DNA from: Puniceibacterium sp. IMCC21224
GTDB lineage: Bacteria; Pseudomonadota; Alphaproteobacteria; Rhodobacterales; Rhodobacteraceae
NCBI RefSeq assembly: GCF_001038505.1
Contig: NZ_LDPY01000005.1
Location: 62,001 to 126,000, forward strand
Direction of reading: 5' to 3'
Length of the DNA: 64,000 nt
Under the pieces are notes generated by a model. The model saw only the letters and a program-made list of their open reading frames with translations. It searched no databases and was not told the origin of the DNA. This document shows positions 9,028-17,167 of the stretch, one piece after another. The position numbers and the translations under genes are program-made. How positions within the stretch are numbered: position 1 is the stretch's first letter; each line of letters begins with the position of its first letter.

Positions 9028-10485
9028 TCAGCTGAACGGATACTGTTGTTTGGGCGATTCAATTGTCAGCCACTTCAGTTCCGTGAATTCTTCGATCATC
9101 GCGCGGCCATCGAAACGGCCCCAGCCGCTATTGCGCGTTCCGCCGTAAGGTGCCTGCGGTTCGTTTGCGACGGTCGCGCCGTTGACGTGCACCGAACCGG
9201 TTTGGATCCGCATAGCAACGTCGAGGGTTGCGGTGATATCGGTCCCGTGGACCGCCGCCGAAAGACCGTAGTTGGGATCGTTGGCCACCTTCACGGCTTC
9301 ATCATTGTCTTTCACGCGAATGACCTGAAGGACCGGGCCAAAGGATTCCTCGCTGTAGATCTCCATGTCCGGTGTGACATGGTCCAGGATTGTCGCGGGA
9401 ATGAGTGTGGTCGCAGCCCGGTCACCGGCTTTGATCTTGGCACCCTTTGCGATGGCATCGTCAAGCAGGGCGTTGATGCGATCCGAGGCGCCCTGACTAA
9501 TCACGGGGCCGAGTGCGCAGGAAGATTGCGCGCGCTGGTCGCCAGTCTCAAGTTGCGACGCGCGGGCGGCAAGCTTGGCGACAAAATCATCCGCGATCGC
9601 CTCGTGCACGATGGCGCGTTCGGTGCTCATGCAGATCTGTCCCTGATACAGGAAGCCACCGAAAACCGCTGCGGTTACCGCTGCGTCGACATCGGCATCG
9701 GCCAGAACGATCAGTGGAGACTTGTCGCCGAGTTCCAGAATGCTGCGCTTGAGATGCTTGCCGCAACTGGCGGCGATGATCCTTCCGACGCGTGTCGATC
9801 CGGTGAAATTCACCCGACGCACGCGCGGGTCGGCGATCATCGCCTCGACCAGTTCAGGCGCTTCCTCGGGCCGGTTGACGATCATGTTGACCGAGCCTGC
9901 CGGGAAACCGGCGGCATGCACCGCTTCGGCAATCAGCGAATGGACCCGCGGCGATGTCTCCGAGGCGCGGAAAACCACTGTGTTGCCGCAGACGAGCGGA
10001 TATGCGATCGCGCGGGCCGCCAGAACGATCGGTCCGTTCCAAGGCACAATCGACAGGATCACGCCAACCGGCTGCCGGACGGTCATGGACATCGTGCCGG
10101 GTTTGTCGGACGGAATGGTCTCCCCCTGAAGCTGTGTTGCCATCGAAGCGGCTTCGCGGAAGACGTTGGCGGCGGACATGACATTGAAACGTGCCCAGAG
10201 TTCGCCGGAACCGACTTCGTCCTTCATTGCTGCCACAAAGTCGTCGCCGCGTTTCTCAATCTCGTCGGCCGCCCGCAACAGGAGCCCGCGGCGCTCGCTG
10301 GGCCCGGATTTTGACCACGTTTGGAACGTACGATCCGCCGAGGCGATTGCGGCGTCCACATCCTCAAGCGTCGCGGCAGCGTACCGTGTTACCATTACCC
10401 CGTCTGCGGGAGACGCCCGCTCAAACGTGCGGTCTCCGCTAGCCGGTGTTTCTTTGCCGTCGATCTGCAGCAACACATCTTTCAT
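9028..10485 (-). CDS. Aldehyde dehydrogenase (benzaldehyde/salicylaldehyde/vanillin dehydrogenase-like)
   Basis: A 485-residue NAD(P)-dependent aldehyde dehydrogenase. The fold's key residues are visible: N150 in SIVPWNGP, the cofactor loop FTGSTRVG at 228-235, E251 in LELGDKSP and the nucleophilic cysteine 285 in GQICMSTE. The sequence style resembles aromatic aldehyde dehydrogenases. The frame extends 12 codons upstream, but GGGAGG seven bases before the ATG at 10485 fixes the start. It probably oxidises an aromatic aldehyde made after P450 hydroxylation of a side chain; that order of steps is inferred from the operon. Confidence 0.88.
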   Translation of the reverse strand: MKDVLLQIDGKETPASGDRTFERASPADGVMVTRYAAATLEDVDAAIASADRTFQTWSKSGPSERRGLLLRAADEIEKRGDDFVAAMKDEVGSGELWARFNVMSAANVFREAASMATQLQGETIPSDKPGTMSMTVRQPVGVILSIVPWNGPIVLAARAIAYPLVCGNTVVFRASETSPRVHSLIAEAVHAAGFPAGSVNMIVNRPEEAPELVEAMIADPRVRRVNFTGSTRVGRIIAASCGKHLKRSILELGDKSPLIVLADADVDAAVTAAVFGGFLYQGQICMSTERAIVHEAIADDFVAKLAARASQLETGDQRAQSSCALGPVISQGASDRINALLDDAIAKGAKIKAGDRAATTLIPATILDHVTPDMEIYSEESFGPVLQVIRVKDNDEAVKVANDPNYGLSAAVHGTDITATLDVAMRIQTGSVHVNGATVANEPQAPYGGTRNSGWGRFDGRAMIEEFTELKWLTIESPKQQYPFS

Positions 10486-10573
10486 AGTAACCTCCCTTTT
10501 GTTTTGTTTTTGCGCGAACACCTAATCCCCGTCCCAGGTGTCCGGCATTTATCAGCGGGCAGCGCCCCGGAGC

Positions 10574-11407
10574 TCAGATTGCTCCAAATTTTTCCACCAG
10601 TTCCGCGCCCATATTGGGCGACATGAAGCCCCGCATCCCAATCCCGCCGTCGAAGTTCAGGACCGCGCCTGTGGCTGGGCCATTGTCGTTGCGGTCCGCA
10701 AAGAAGACATAGGCGCCGGCGTATTCATCTGCATAAAACGCTTTTTCCAGGGGCAGGATCTGTTTCATCAAATCATCGAGAGGCAAGTCGGAAAAGCTGT
10801 TGTTCTCCTGGGACAGGCTGGCAAGTCCTGCCAGATTCGATCCGCCAATGCCGCCGGGTGCGACACCGTTTACCCGAATATGTGGGGCCCATTCATGTGC
10901 CATTTGCTTGATCATGCCGATGACGCCGTGCTTGGCAGCGGTGTAGATAACCCCGCCCCCGCCAGGATATAATCCGGCGTTCGAAACGGTGAAAATCGCG
11001 TTGCCTTTGCTCTTGTAGAGTTCGGGCAATGCAGCTTTGGCGGCGAGAATATAACCATTGAGGTTAATTCCGATCAGCTCATTGATCGCGTCCGAAATCC
11101 GGTCGTCGTCGGCGCTTGCAAGCGTCGCGTTATAATCCCAGACGCCAGCGTTGCCGATAAGCGTATCGAGTTTTCCAAACGCTTTCACACATTCGGCAAC
11201 AGCATTCTTGTTGTCGTCCATGCTGCGAACATCGCCTGCGACGCCGACCACGGCTCCTTGATGGGCCGAAACCACCTCTTCGATACGCTCGGGCGAGCGA
11301 TCAAGTATCGCGACACGCGCTCCCTCTTTCACGAACCGTTCGACGATCGCCTTGCCAAGTCCCGAACCCCCGCCGGTCACAAGTGCGACCTGATCCTTCA
11401 TACGCAT
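10574..11407 (-). CDS. cis-Dihydrodiol dehydrogenase-like short-chain dehydrogenase
   Basis: A 277-residue SDR. The nucleotide loop TGGGSGLG is at 11-18, NAGVWDY near 86-92, and the catalytic triad is S142, Y155 and K159 (YTAAK). NAGVWDY and the overall length match the BphB/NahB-type dehydrogenases that re-aromatise cis-dihydrodiols made by Rieske dioxygenases. It starts three bases after the Rieske ferredoxin stop, with GAGGGG as ribosome-binding site. Its presence argues that the oxygenase encoded nearby is a true dioxygenase making a dihydrodiol, not only a monooxygenase. Confidence 0.83.
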   Translation of the reverse strand: MRMKDQVALVTGGGSGLGKAIVERFVKEGARVAILDRSPERIEEVVSAHQGAVVGVAGDVRSMDDNKNAVAECVKAFGKLDTLIGNAGVWDYNATLASADDDRISDAINELIGINLNGYILAAKAALPELYKSKGNAIFTVSNAGLYPGGGGVIYTAAKHGVIGMIKQMAHEWAPHIRVNGVAPGGIGGSNLAGLASLSQENNSFSDLPLDDLMKQILPLEKAFYADEYAGAYVFFADRNDNGPATGAVLNFDGGIGMRGFMSPNMGAELVEKFGAI

Positions 11408-11410
11408 GGT

Positions 11411-11743
11411 TTATCCCCTCCCCATCATTTCTTCTTCTTGATATTCTACATAGACGTGGCCATCTTCTACTTTGACGGGAAAAACCTTCAGCGCCTCGCA
11501 AGCGGGGAGTGCCGTGACCTCACCGTTGCGAACGTCGAATTTCGCCATGTGCAAAGAGCACTCGACGATATGACCGTCGAGATAGCCGTCGCATAAAGAC
11601 CAGGTGTCGTGCGTACAGGTGTCTTGAACGGCGTACACCGTCCCGGACACCTGACATACCAAGATCGGCTCCGAGCAGCCGGTGTATTGGACCATTTCTC
11701 CCTCTGGCACTTCTGCCAGAGGGAACGTTTTGTGCCATGCCAT
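11411..11743 (-). CDS. Rieske-type ferredoxin of a ring-hydroxylating oxygenase
   Basis: A 110-residue Rieske ferredoxin. The cluster ligands are C43/H45 (DTCTHD) and C62/H65 (ECSLH), in the spacing of BphA3/HcaC-like proteins. It carries electrons from a reductase to the Rieske centre of the oxygenase alpha subunit. The gene lies 16 bases after the beta-subunit stop and directly before the dihydrodiol dehydrogenase. The matching NADH-ferredoxin reductase gene is not in this operon, so it must be shared or lie elsewhere. Confidence 0.92.
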   Translation of the reverse strand: MAWHKTFPLAEVPEGEMVQYTGCSEPILVCQVSGTVYAVQDTCTHDTWSLCDGYLDGHIVECSLHMAKFDVRNGEVTALPACEALKVFPVKVEDGHVYVEYQEEEMMGRG

Positions 11744-11759
11744 TTATTTACCTTTCAGC

Positions 11760-12320
11760 TCAGAAAAAGAAGCTGATGTTATTCGACAGCACGGTGCTTT
11801 GATCCAGCAGAATCTTGCGCTTCACAACTTCGAACCCGCGCTCGTCGTCCACCCGGCGGATCTTGTCCTGACGCTCTGCCGAGAAAATATCAGCCTGGCG
11901 CTCCTGACGGTTGCGGTAGGTGATTACCGACGTGCTCACGTCGTATTCGCCTTCTTCCGCACCTTTCCAGATCAGGACGTTGCTGACGATATGCCGCAAC
12001 CGGGACGCGGGGTTCTCAGACCAACCCACATCCGACATGATTTTGCGGATACGTCCCTCAAGCATGTTCCAGTCGTCGAAGAAATGGGCGTAACCGTGTT
12101 CGTCGGTGTATTCCTTTTCCGCTTCACGCATGATTCTGGTCGTGCGAAGCGGCGCCCAATATTCGATCTCCTTCGACATCAGGGTGAACCAGGTTTCCCA
12201 ACGCCGGTCTCCCATCAGCTTTGCTTCCCAGAAGTAAAACTGTTCGATTTCTTGTTGAAGTTCGACCGGCACCGGCGCGGGCTTCACCGAGAAGTTGCTC
12301 TTGGTAACGATATCAAGCAT
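11760..12320 (-). CDS. Ring-hydroxylating oxygenase beta subunit
   Basis: A 186-residue structural subunit of a Rieske non-haem iron oxygenase, of the cystatin-like (NTF2-like) fold. It contains EIEQFYFWEAKLMGDRRWE and a late region LRHIVSNVLI followed by VSTSVITYRNRQERQ, typical of the family. The frame opens 11 codons earlier, but GGGAGGA is placed correctly for the ATG at 12320. Beta subunits pack with alpha as a3b3 hexamers and usually do not contact the substrate. It follows the alpha gene in the same operon. Confidence 0.88.
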   Translation of the reverse strand: MLDIVTKSNFSVKPAPVPVELQQEIEQFYFWEAKLMGDRRWETWFTLMSKEIEYWAPLRTTRIMREAEKEYTDEHGYAHFFDDWNMLEGRIRKIMSDVGWSENPASRLRHIVSNVLIWKGAEEGEYDVSTSVITYRNRQERQADIFSAERQDKIRRVDDERGFEVVKRKILLDQSTVLSNNISFFF

Positions 12321-12344
12321 GGTTTCCTCCCTATAGCTTGCCGA

Positions 12345-12364
12345 CAGGCCCATCTTTGGGCCTG
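12345..12364 (-). other. Intercistronic hairpin between oxygenase alpha and beta genes
   Basis: Perfect 8-base arms (12345-12352, 12357-12364) around TCTT lie between the alpha stop and the beta start. It is probably an mRNA processing or stability element, since transcription must continue into the beta gene. Confidence 0.4.
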
Positions 12365-12380
12365 CCGTTCGCTTTTAATG

Positions 12381-13736
12381 TCACTCAGCTGCTTTCAAAG
12401 TGGCCACAGAATCGAGAGCCGACCAATCCGAGGTCGTCAACATCCGCGCCCAATGAGCGTAGATATTCCGCGCGGCTTCCTCGCCATATGTGTTGGCGAA
12501 GCTCTTTCCGGGGTAGCCGGGTTCCGCATCGCGTACCGTATGATCCGACATCTGGATGTTGAACTTTTGCTGTTTGGCGACATGACCGCGCAGGACGTGC
12601 TGGATGTCATTCCAGTTCTCGCCGTCATCCTGTTCGAACACACCGCCGGCCGAGAAGGTCCGAACGTTGTGACGGGCCCATTCCTGCTTGATGGCGTCGG
12701 GCGCCTTTTTGTCAACAATCGTAAAGGACCAGATCTCCATCTCGTGGGGGCCCCTCGGCTGCCACATGCGCACCGTGTTGATCCCGGTCAGGAACGACAG
12801 GTTCGGGAAGACATTCATGTGACACAGATTGATGTCGGCTCGCTCTTTGCCAACACGCTCCACGGCTTCCGGGTAGCTCGTCTGTGTGAGATACTCGGTG
12901 ACGGCGGGTCCGACGATGACCTGATAGAACATCGGGTTGCGCAGGAAAAGCCCGCACGCATGGCCATTGCCGATATACACATTCAAGCCGTCAGTCGGCG
13001 GCTGCATCTTGGTCAAGTCGGTGCCGGCCGGCGCCCCTGCCATGATGCCCGAAATGTGCGCCGTGGTGCCGGCGTGATAGGCATCGCTGCCGAACTGCTC
13101 TGCCGCGAATTTCCAGTTGGCAGGGATGACCCACTTCTGGATACCCTCGATCACCTCCGTTCCGCCTTCAACACGATCCAGCATGGTGTCCATGTAGAAC
13201 TTGGCGTCGCCGAGATAGGTATCGAGATCGGGTGCGCTCTCATCCCAGTTGGCAAAGATAAGGCCCTTGTAGGTCTCGACCCGTGCCTGTTTCGGACCCC
13301 ATTCATCCTTTTTCAGGGCGTCGTTGAAGGCCGCTGTCTCCATCGGCACACTGACGAGATTTCCCGCCGAGTCATACGCCCACCCGTGATAAGGGCAAGT
13401 GAACGCACGCGCGTTACCGGCGTCGACACGGCAGATGCGCATGCCACGATGCCGGCACTGGTTGAGGAAAACGCGGATCGAATTGTCTTTTTGCCTCACG
13501 ACAACGACAGGGTCTTCACCAATGTATGCCGATTGAAAATCGCCGTAATTCGGAAGCTGCGACTCGTGTCCGACGCAAATCCAGGTACGAGCAAAAATCT
13601 TCTCAAGCTCAAGCTGATACAGCTCTTCGCTGGTGTAGATCTCGGGGCTGTATTTTCCGGTTTTGGTGTCGACGAGGTTTTTGATGTCCTCGTCGGTATA
13701 CGTCTTGCTCGAAGCCGTATGGGGCGCGTTTGTCAT
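12381..13736 (-). CDS. Aromatic ring-hydroxylating oxygenase alpha subunit (Rieske/non-haem iron)
   Basis: The 451-residue catalytic subunit. The Rieske ligands are C94 and H96 (QCRHRG) and C114 and H117 (CPYHGW), in standard spacing. The mononuclear iron region reads EQFGSDAYHAGTTAH: D218 is the bridging acid and H221 and H227 are likely iron ligands. The length and the dihydrodiol dehydrogenase in the operon suit a class of biphenyl/benzene/cinnamate-type dioxygenases; salicylate-5-hydroxylase-like activity would link better to the gentisate enzymes and cannot be excluded. GGGAGGA precedes the ATG. Substrate not predictable. Confidence 0.9.
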   Translation of the reverse strand: MTNAPHTASSKTYTDEDIKNLVDTKTGKYSPEIYTSEELYQLELEKIFARTWICVGHESQLPNYGDFQSAYIGEDPVVVVRQKDNSIRVFLNQCRHRGMRICRVDAGNARAFTCPYHGWAYDSAGNLVSVPMETAAFNDALKKDEWGPKQARVETYKGLIFANWDESAPDLDTYLGDAKFYMDTMLDRVEGGTEVIEGIQKWVIPANWKFAAEQFGSDAYHAGTTAHISGIMAGAPAGTDLTKMQPPTDGLNVYIGNGHACGLFLRNPMFYQVIVGPAVTEYLTQTSYPEAVERVGKERADINLCHMNVFPNLSFLTGINTVRMWQPRGPHEMEIWSFTIVDKKAPDAIKQEWARHNVRTFSAGGVFEQDDGENWNDIQHVLRGHVAKQQKFNIQMSDHTVRDAEPGYPGKSFANTYGEEAARNIYAHWARMLTTSDWSALDSVATLKAAE

Positions 13737-13844
13737 GTCTTTCCTCCCTTGGTGATAACTTTGTGATCCGCCCCTCCAACAAGACGGATATGTGACCTAC
13801 GATCTAGTATACATGTGGATGCGTCCCGCATCTCGATGAAGCGA

Positions 13845-14897
13845 TCATTTCTGATTTCCGCGATCCTCTCTCCACAGACCAAGCTTTTCTTGTGCCACAC
13901 GATCGGAGTAGGTGAAGAACACCGCTTCTCCGTCGGGCATGTGTTTGATCCATTTCCAGCTCGGCGCGACAAAGACGTCCTTGGGACCCCATTCCAGCAC
14001 TTCGTCGCCGATCTGCGACTTGCCCTGACCTTCCATCACGACAAACACGGTTGCGTCCGTCGAGCGGTAGGGCGCGGTTTCGAACCCCTTCGGCAGAAGC
14101 TGGAGACCGGGGGCGATTGTCGGCATGGCCCATCCGCCGTCCAGCGGGTTCACATAGCGCATGCGAAATCCGTGGCAGCGGTCGGCATCTTCGGCCGACT
14201 TCAGCTTTTCTAGGGCCTCGCGCGAGCGATCATAGGGGTAGTTGAAGATCGGGGATGCCAAGCCCTTACGCTCATAGTCATAAGGCAGCATGTTCGCGGC
14301 GAAACGCGCGGTGCTGTCGCCGAGTGGGCGCGTGATGGGCTGCTCGTCTTCGCCATGCTCTTCGGCGAACGACGCGTCGAACAGTGACACCACCGCTATA
14401 TCGAGACCATCAAGCCAGATCATCGGCTCATCGGAACTGTTGCCATGGTCATGCCAGCCCCAAGGCGGCGTGATGACGAAGTCACCGAAAGACATCATGG
14501 TGCGCTCGCCGTTCACGGCGGTGTGCGCCCCCTCACCGTCAAGCACCAGGCGAAGTGCCGACTGGCTGTGCCGGTGGGCCGGGGCGACTTCTCCGGGCAT
14601 GACGATCTGAAGGCCGGCGTAGAGTGACGTGGTGATCCGTGATTGACCACGCAGGCCGGGGTTTTCCAGGACAAGCACGCGCCTCTCAGCTTCTTTCGCC
14701 GTGATCAGCCCGCCCGCTTCCAGCAGATAGTCCTTTGCAACCTGGAACCGCCAGACATGGGGAACGCAGTCGCTCTTCGGCTCGGGTGTAATGATGCTAT
14801 TCAACACAGCCCAGAGCGGGGTGTAGGAATTGCTGTCGATCTTCTCGTAGAACGCTTTGCGTTCCGCCGTTTCTTCGGGTGCCTCTGTCAGCGACAT
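13845..14897 (-). CDS. Gentisate 1,2-dioxygenase-like bicupin
   Basis: A 350-residue bicupin ring-cleavage dioxygenase. The N-terminal cupin carries H108 and H110 (APAHRHSQSALRLVLDG) and H149 (PPWGWHDHG), the expected Fe(II) ligands. The second cupin (about 255-345) has a degenerate metal site, as usual. The family cleaves gentisate to maleylpyruvate, and includes 1-hydroxy-2-naphthoate and salicylate 1,2-dioxygenases. The isomerase and fumarylpyruvate-type hydrolase on the opposite strand favour gentisate or a methylgentisate. AGGAGG precedes the ATG. This is the only ring-cleavage gene in the cluster. Confidence 0.85.
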   Translation of the reverse strand: MSLTEAPEETAERKAFYEKIDSNSYTPLWAVLNSIITPEPKSDCVPHVWRFQVAKDYLLEAGGLITAKEAERRVLVLENPGLRGQSRITTSLYAGLQIVMPGEVAPAHRHSQSALRLVLDGEGAHTAVNGERTMMSFGDFVITPPWGWHDHGNSSDEPMIWLDGLDIAVVSLFDASFAEEHGEDEQPITRPLGDSTARFAANMLPYDYERKGLASPIFNYPYDRSREALEKLKSAEDADRCHGFRMRYVNPLDGGWAMPTIAPGLQLLPKGFETAPYRSTDATVFVVMEGQGKSQIGDEVLEWGPKDVFVAPSWKWIKHMPDGEAVFFTYSDRVAQEKLGLWREDRGNQK

Positions 14898-14933
14898 TGG
14901 AGCCTCCTTCTTAGCTTAAAAGCGCAAGCCGCC

Positions 14934-15257
14934 TCAGAACTGAAATTCCGGTGTCGTCAACTCAATCCCCGAGATTTTGGGGCTCAGCTTTATCTGACAT
15001 GACAGACGACTGTTCTCCTGCCTGTTGGCGGCGAATTCGAGCATCGAAAGCTCGTTATCCGACGGCGGATCAAGCTCGTTGATCCACTCTTCGCCCACAT
15101 AAACGTGACAGGTTGCACAGGCGCATGCCCCGCCGCACTCGGCATCGATTCCGGGCACGCCGTTGTTCGAGGCGACCTCCATTGCCGAAGAGCCTTCCTG
15201 GCCATCAATCTCCCGACGTGTCCCGTCGTATTCGATGAATGCTACAGATACAGTCAT
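14934..15257 (-). CDS. Adrenodoxin/putidaredoxin-type 2Fe-2S ferredoxin
   Basis: A 107-residue vertebrate-adrenodoxin-like ferredoxin. Cluster cysteines are C41, C47, C50 and C87 (CX5CX2CX36C) within AECGGACACATCHVYVG. Such proteins supply electrons to bacterial class I P450s, so it probably serves the P450 at 7715-8953. The frame can start at a GTG two codons earlier, but GGAGG is six bases before the ATG at 15257. It is the first gene of the minus-strand operon, nearly 6 kb from the P450 gene, and no reductase is next to it. Confidence 0.9.
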   Translation of the reverse strand: MTVSVAFIEYDGTRREIDGQEGSSAMEVASNNGVPGIDAECGGACACATCHVYVGEEWINELDPPSDNELSMLEFAANRQENSRLSCQIKLSPKISGIELTTPEFQF

Positions 15258-15289
15258 ATCCACCTCCCTTTCCTCTCAGCCATGAGTGA

Positions 15290-15305
15290 TGCCCAAGCTT
15301 GGGCA
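15290..15305. promoter_or_regulatory. 16-bp perfect palindrome in the leader of the catabolic operon
   Basis: The 16 bases tgcccaagcttgggca are a perfect palindrome, 33 bases before the ferredoxin start codon. Its place between the likely promoter and the first gene suggests an operator. No regulator gene is adjacent. Confidence 0.45.
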
Positions 15306-15338
15306 GAACCCTCACGGCACCAATTCACTGCATATTTC

Positions 15339-15362
15339 CTTCAGGTATCGGAGTACCTGAAG
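15339..15362. promoter_or_regulatory. Inverted repeat upstream of the catabolic operon
   Basis: Nine-base perfect arms cttcaggta and tacctgaag are separated by six bases. It lies 80-105 bases ahead of the ferredoxin start, just downstream of the predicted transcription start, and resembles a dimeric repressor operator. Confidence 0.5.
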
Positions 15363-15389
15363 CCCCCTGGTTCGAATTAGTATGCATAG

Positions 15390-15418
15390 TCACTAAAGTC
15401 CGTTGAAACTCTTGTCAA
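15390..15418 (-). promoter_or_regulatory. Candidate promoter of the catabolic operon
   Basis: On the minus strand TTGACA (15413-15418) is followed after 17 bases by TAGTGA (15390-15395), a good -35 with a weak -10. A weak -10 fits an operon that needs an activator. Confidence 0.35.
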
Positions 15419-15631
15419 GGCACTTGAACCGGCCCTGTTTTCGCCCGGGCACGCGGCCCGAACCATGACGGCGCGGGGCTCTCCTCAGACGGGAGATTTC
15501 AGCAGAACGGTGGTCGATCTTTCCCAAAAAGTGATGGTGACTGGCAGCTCCAGCCACGTCGGAATGGATCGTATGAACATCCACGAAATGCCGGAATGAC
15601 GCTGCTCGGCTGCCACCCGGTCTTGCGGGCC

Positions 15632-16345
15632 TTACAGATCGGTAATGGTCCCCTCAGACACCTCTGCGGCCAGCCCCAGGGTTTCCGAAAGGGTCGGATG
15701 CGGATGGATCGTCAGCGCCAGATCTTCGGCATCGGCACCCATTTCGATCGCAAGCACAGCCTCGGCCAGAAGGTCTCCGGCATTTGGCCCGGTGATCCCG
15801 GCGCCGATGATTCGTTTGGTATCGGGGTCGAACAACAGCTTGGTGACCCCCTCATCGCGGCCCAGCGACAAAGACCGTCCCGAGGCCGCCCAAGGGAATG
15901 CGCCTTTCCGGACCTTCACACCCTTTGACTTCGCTTCGGCCTCGGTCATGCCGACCCAGGCAATTTCCGGATCGGTATAGGCCACGGACGGGATAACCCG
16001 CGCATCGAACACAGATTTTTCGCCGCAGGCCACTTCGGCCGCAACCTTGGCTTCATGCACGGCCTTATGCGCAAGCATCGGCTGGCCAACCACATCGCCG
16101 ATGGCAAAGATATGCGGCTGATTGGTGCGCATCTGCGTGTCCACCGGGATAAACCCGCGCTCATCCACGGTTACGCCTGCCGCGTCGGCAGCCACCAGCG
16201 CTCCGTTGGGCTTGCGGCCAACGGCGACAAGAACTTTGTCAAATTCAGCTTCAAAGATGCCGTTCGGTCCGTCGAATGTGGCCACAAGGCCTGCATCAGT
16301 GGCCTCGACCTTGGTGACCTTGGTCTTCAGAAGGACGCGTTCATA
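15632..16345 (-). pseudogene. lpd: Dihydrolipoamide dehydrogenase, 3' part, truncated by the IS
   Basis: The frame encodes the last 238 or so residues of E3, the FAD/NAD disulphide oxidoreductase of 2-oxoacid dehydrogenase complexes. It shows FDKVLVAVGRKPNG, IFAIGDVVGQPMLAHKA, PSVAYTDPEIAWVGMTEAEA and the C-terminal active-site HPHPTLSE. The N-terminal FAD domain and the redox cysteines are missing; homology stops exactly where the IS6-type left inverted repeat begins. The open frame continues into the IS, so a hybrid ORF exists, but the protein cannot be functional. It is unclear whether it belonged to the catabolic region or came with the IS-borne rearrangement. Confidence 0.85.
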
Positions 16346-17164
16346 GGGTGATGTCACGTTAACTGCCCTATTGTTGTTCGCGTCGCGATTTCTTCTTATC
16401 TGACTGCAATGCAGACATCGGCTATCAGCTACAAGCGCCATCGCTTTCCATCCCAGATTATCGCTCACGCGGTCTGGCTCTACATGCGCTTCAACCTAAG
16501 CCTGCGTGAGGTTGAGGAGATGTTGCTCGAGCGCGGAATTGATGTGTCCTACGAAACCATCAGGCGCTGGACGGTCAAATTCGGGCCTCAGATCGCCCAG
16601 AATCTGCGACGGAGGCAAGCCCGTCCGGGTGATGTTTGGCATCTGGACGAAGTCGTCGTGAAGATTGCCGACAGGCCATTCTGGCTCTGGCGCGCGGTCG
16701 ATCAACATGGGGTTGTGCTGGATGAAATCCTCCAGTCCAGTCGGAATAAGCCGGCTGCGAAACGTCTGATGCTCAGACTTCTCAAGCGTCATGGCTTCGT
16801 GCCAAAACGGATTATAACGGACAAGCTGCGATCCTATGGCGCTGCCAAGCGCGACGTAGCGCCCGGTTTGGATCATTGGTCGCACAAGGGCCTGAATAAT
16901 CGCGCAGAGAACAGCCACCTGCCGTTTCGAAAGCGGGAACGGGTGATGCAAGGACACCGATCACCCGGCGGCTTGCAGCGCTTCGTGTCTGTTCACTCAG
17001 CAACCCGAAACTGCTTCTTTGTCCCATCCTGCCGCCGCACAGCCTTAACCATCCGCTTCCATCGGTTGCAGGCACTTGATGTCTGGAAAACGGCTGCGAA
17101 CATCGCCTGATCCCACTAACGCGATGCCTTCGCCGATTGCCGACAGGTTAACGTGACAACACCC
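16346..17164 (+). mobile_element. Complete IS6-family insertion sequence
   Basis: An 819-bp element bounded by imperfect terminal inverted repeats: GGGTGATGTCACGTTAAC at 16346-16363 and its partner (one mismatch, T for A at position 6) ending at 17164. It encodes one intact transposase. The flanking octamers (cgttcata on the left, ccgatgca on the right) do not match, so there is no target-site duplication. That is what replicative IS6-type transposition followed by deletion or recombination between copies would leave. It separates the truncated lpd from the symporter gene. Confidence 0.85.
16409..17110 (+). CDS. IS6-family transposase
   Basis: A 233-residue DDE transposase. An N-terminal helix-turn-helix region (LSLREVEEMLLERGIDVSYE) precedes the catalytic core, with the acidic residues in WHLDEVVVKI, IITDKLRSYG and NRAENSHLPFRKRE, as in IS26/IS6100-type enzymes. 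Length is normal and no frameshift is visible, so it is probably active. The gene fills the element between its terminal repeats. Confidence 0.93.
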   Translation: MQTSAISYKRHRFPSQIIAHAVWLYMRFNLSLREVEEMLLERGIDVSYETIRRWTVKFGPQIAQNLRRRQARPGDVWHLDEVVVKIADRPFWLWRAVDQHGVVLDEILQSSRNKPAAKRLMLRLLKRHGFVPKRIITDKLRSYGAAKRDVAPGLDHWSHKGLNNRAENSHLPFRKRERVMQGHRSPGGLQRFVSVHSATRNCFFVPSCRRTALTIRFHRLQALDVWKTAANIA

Positions 17165-17167
17165 CCG

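Noticed and set aside
13733..13972. 79-codon minus-strand ORF between oxygenase alpha and the bicupin
   Set aside because: It overlaps the end of the bicupin gene in another frame and has no protein-like composition.
15465..15599. 44-codon plus-strand ORF upstream of the lpd remnant
   Set aside because: No ribosome-binding site, no recognisable motif, and it lies in a regulatory and rearranged region; could be a gene remnant but cannot be supported.
15632..16468. Full-length hybrid ORF as a functional flavoprotein
   Set aside because: Its first 40 residues come from the IS end and transposase region, and the FAD domain is absent.
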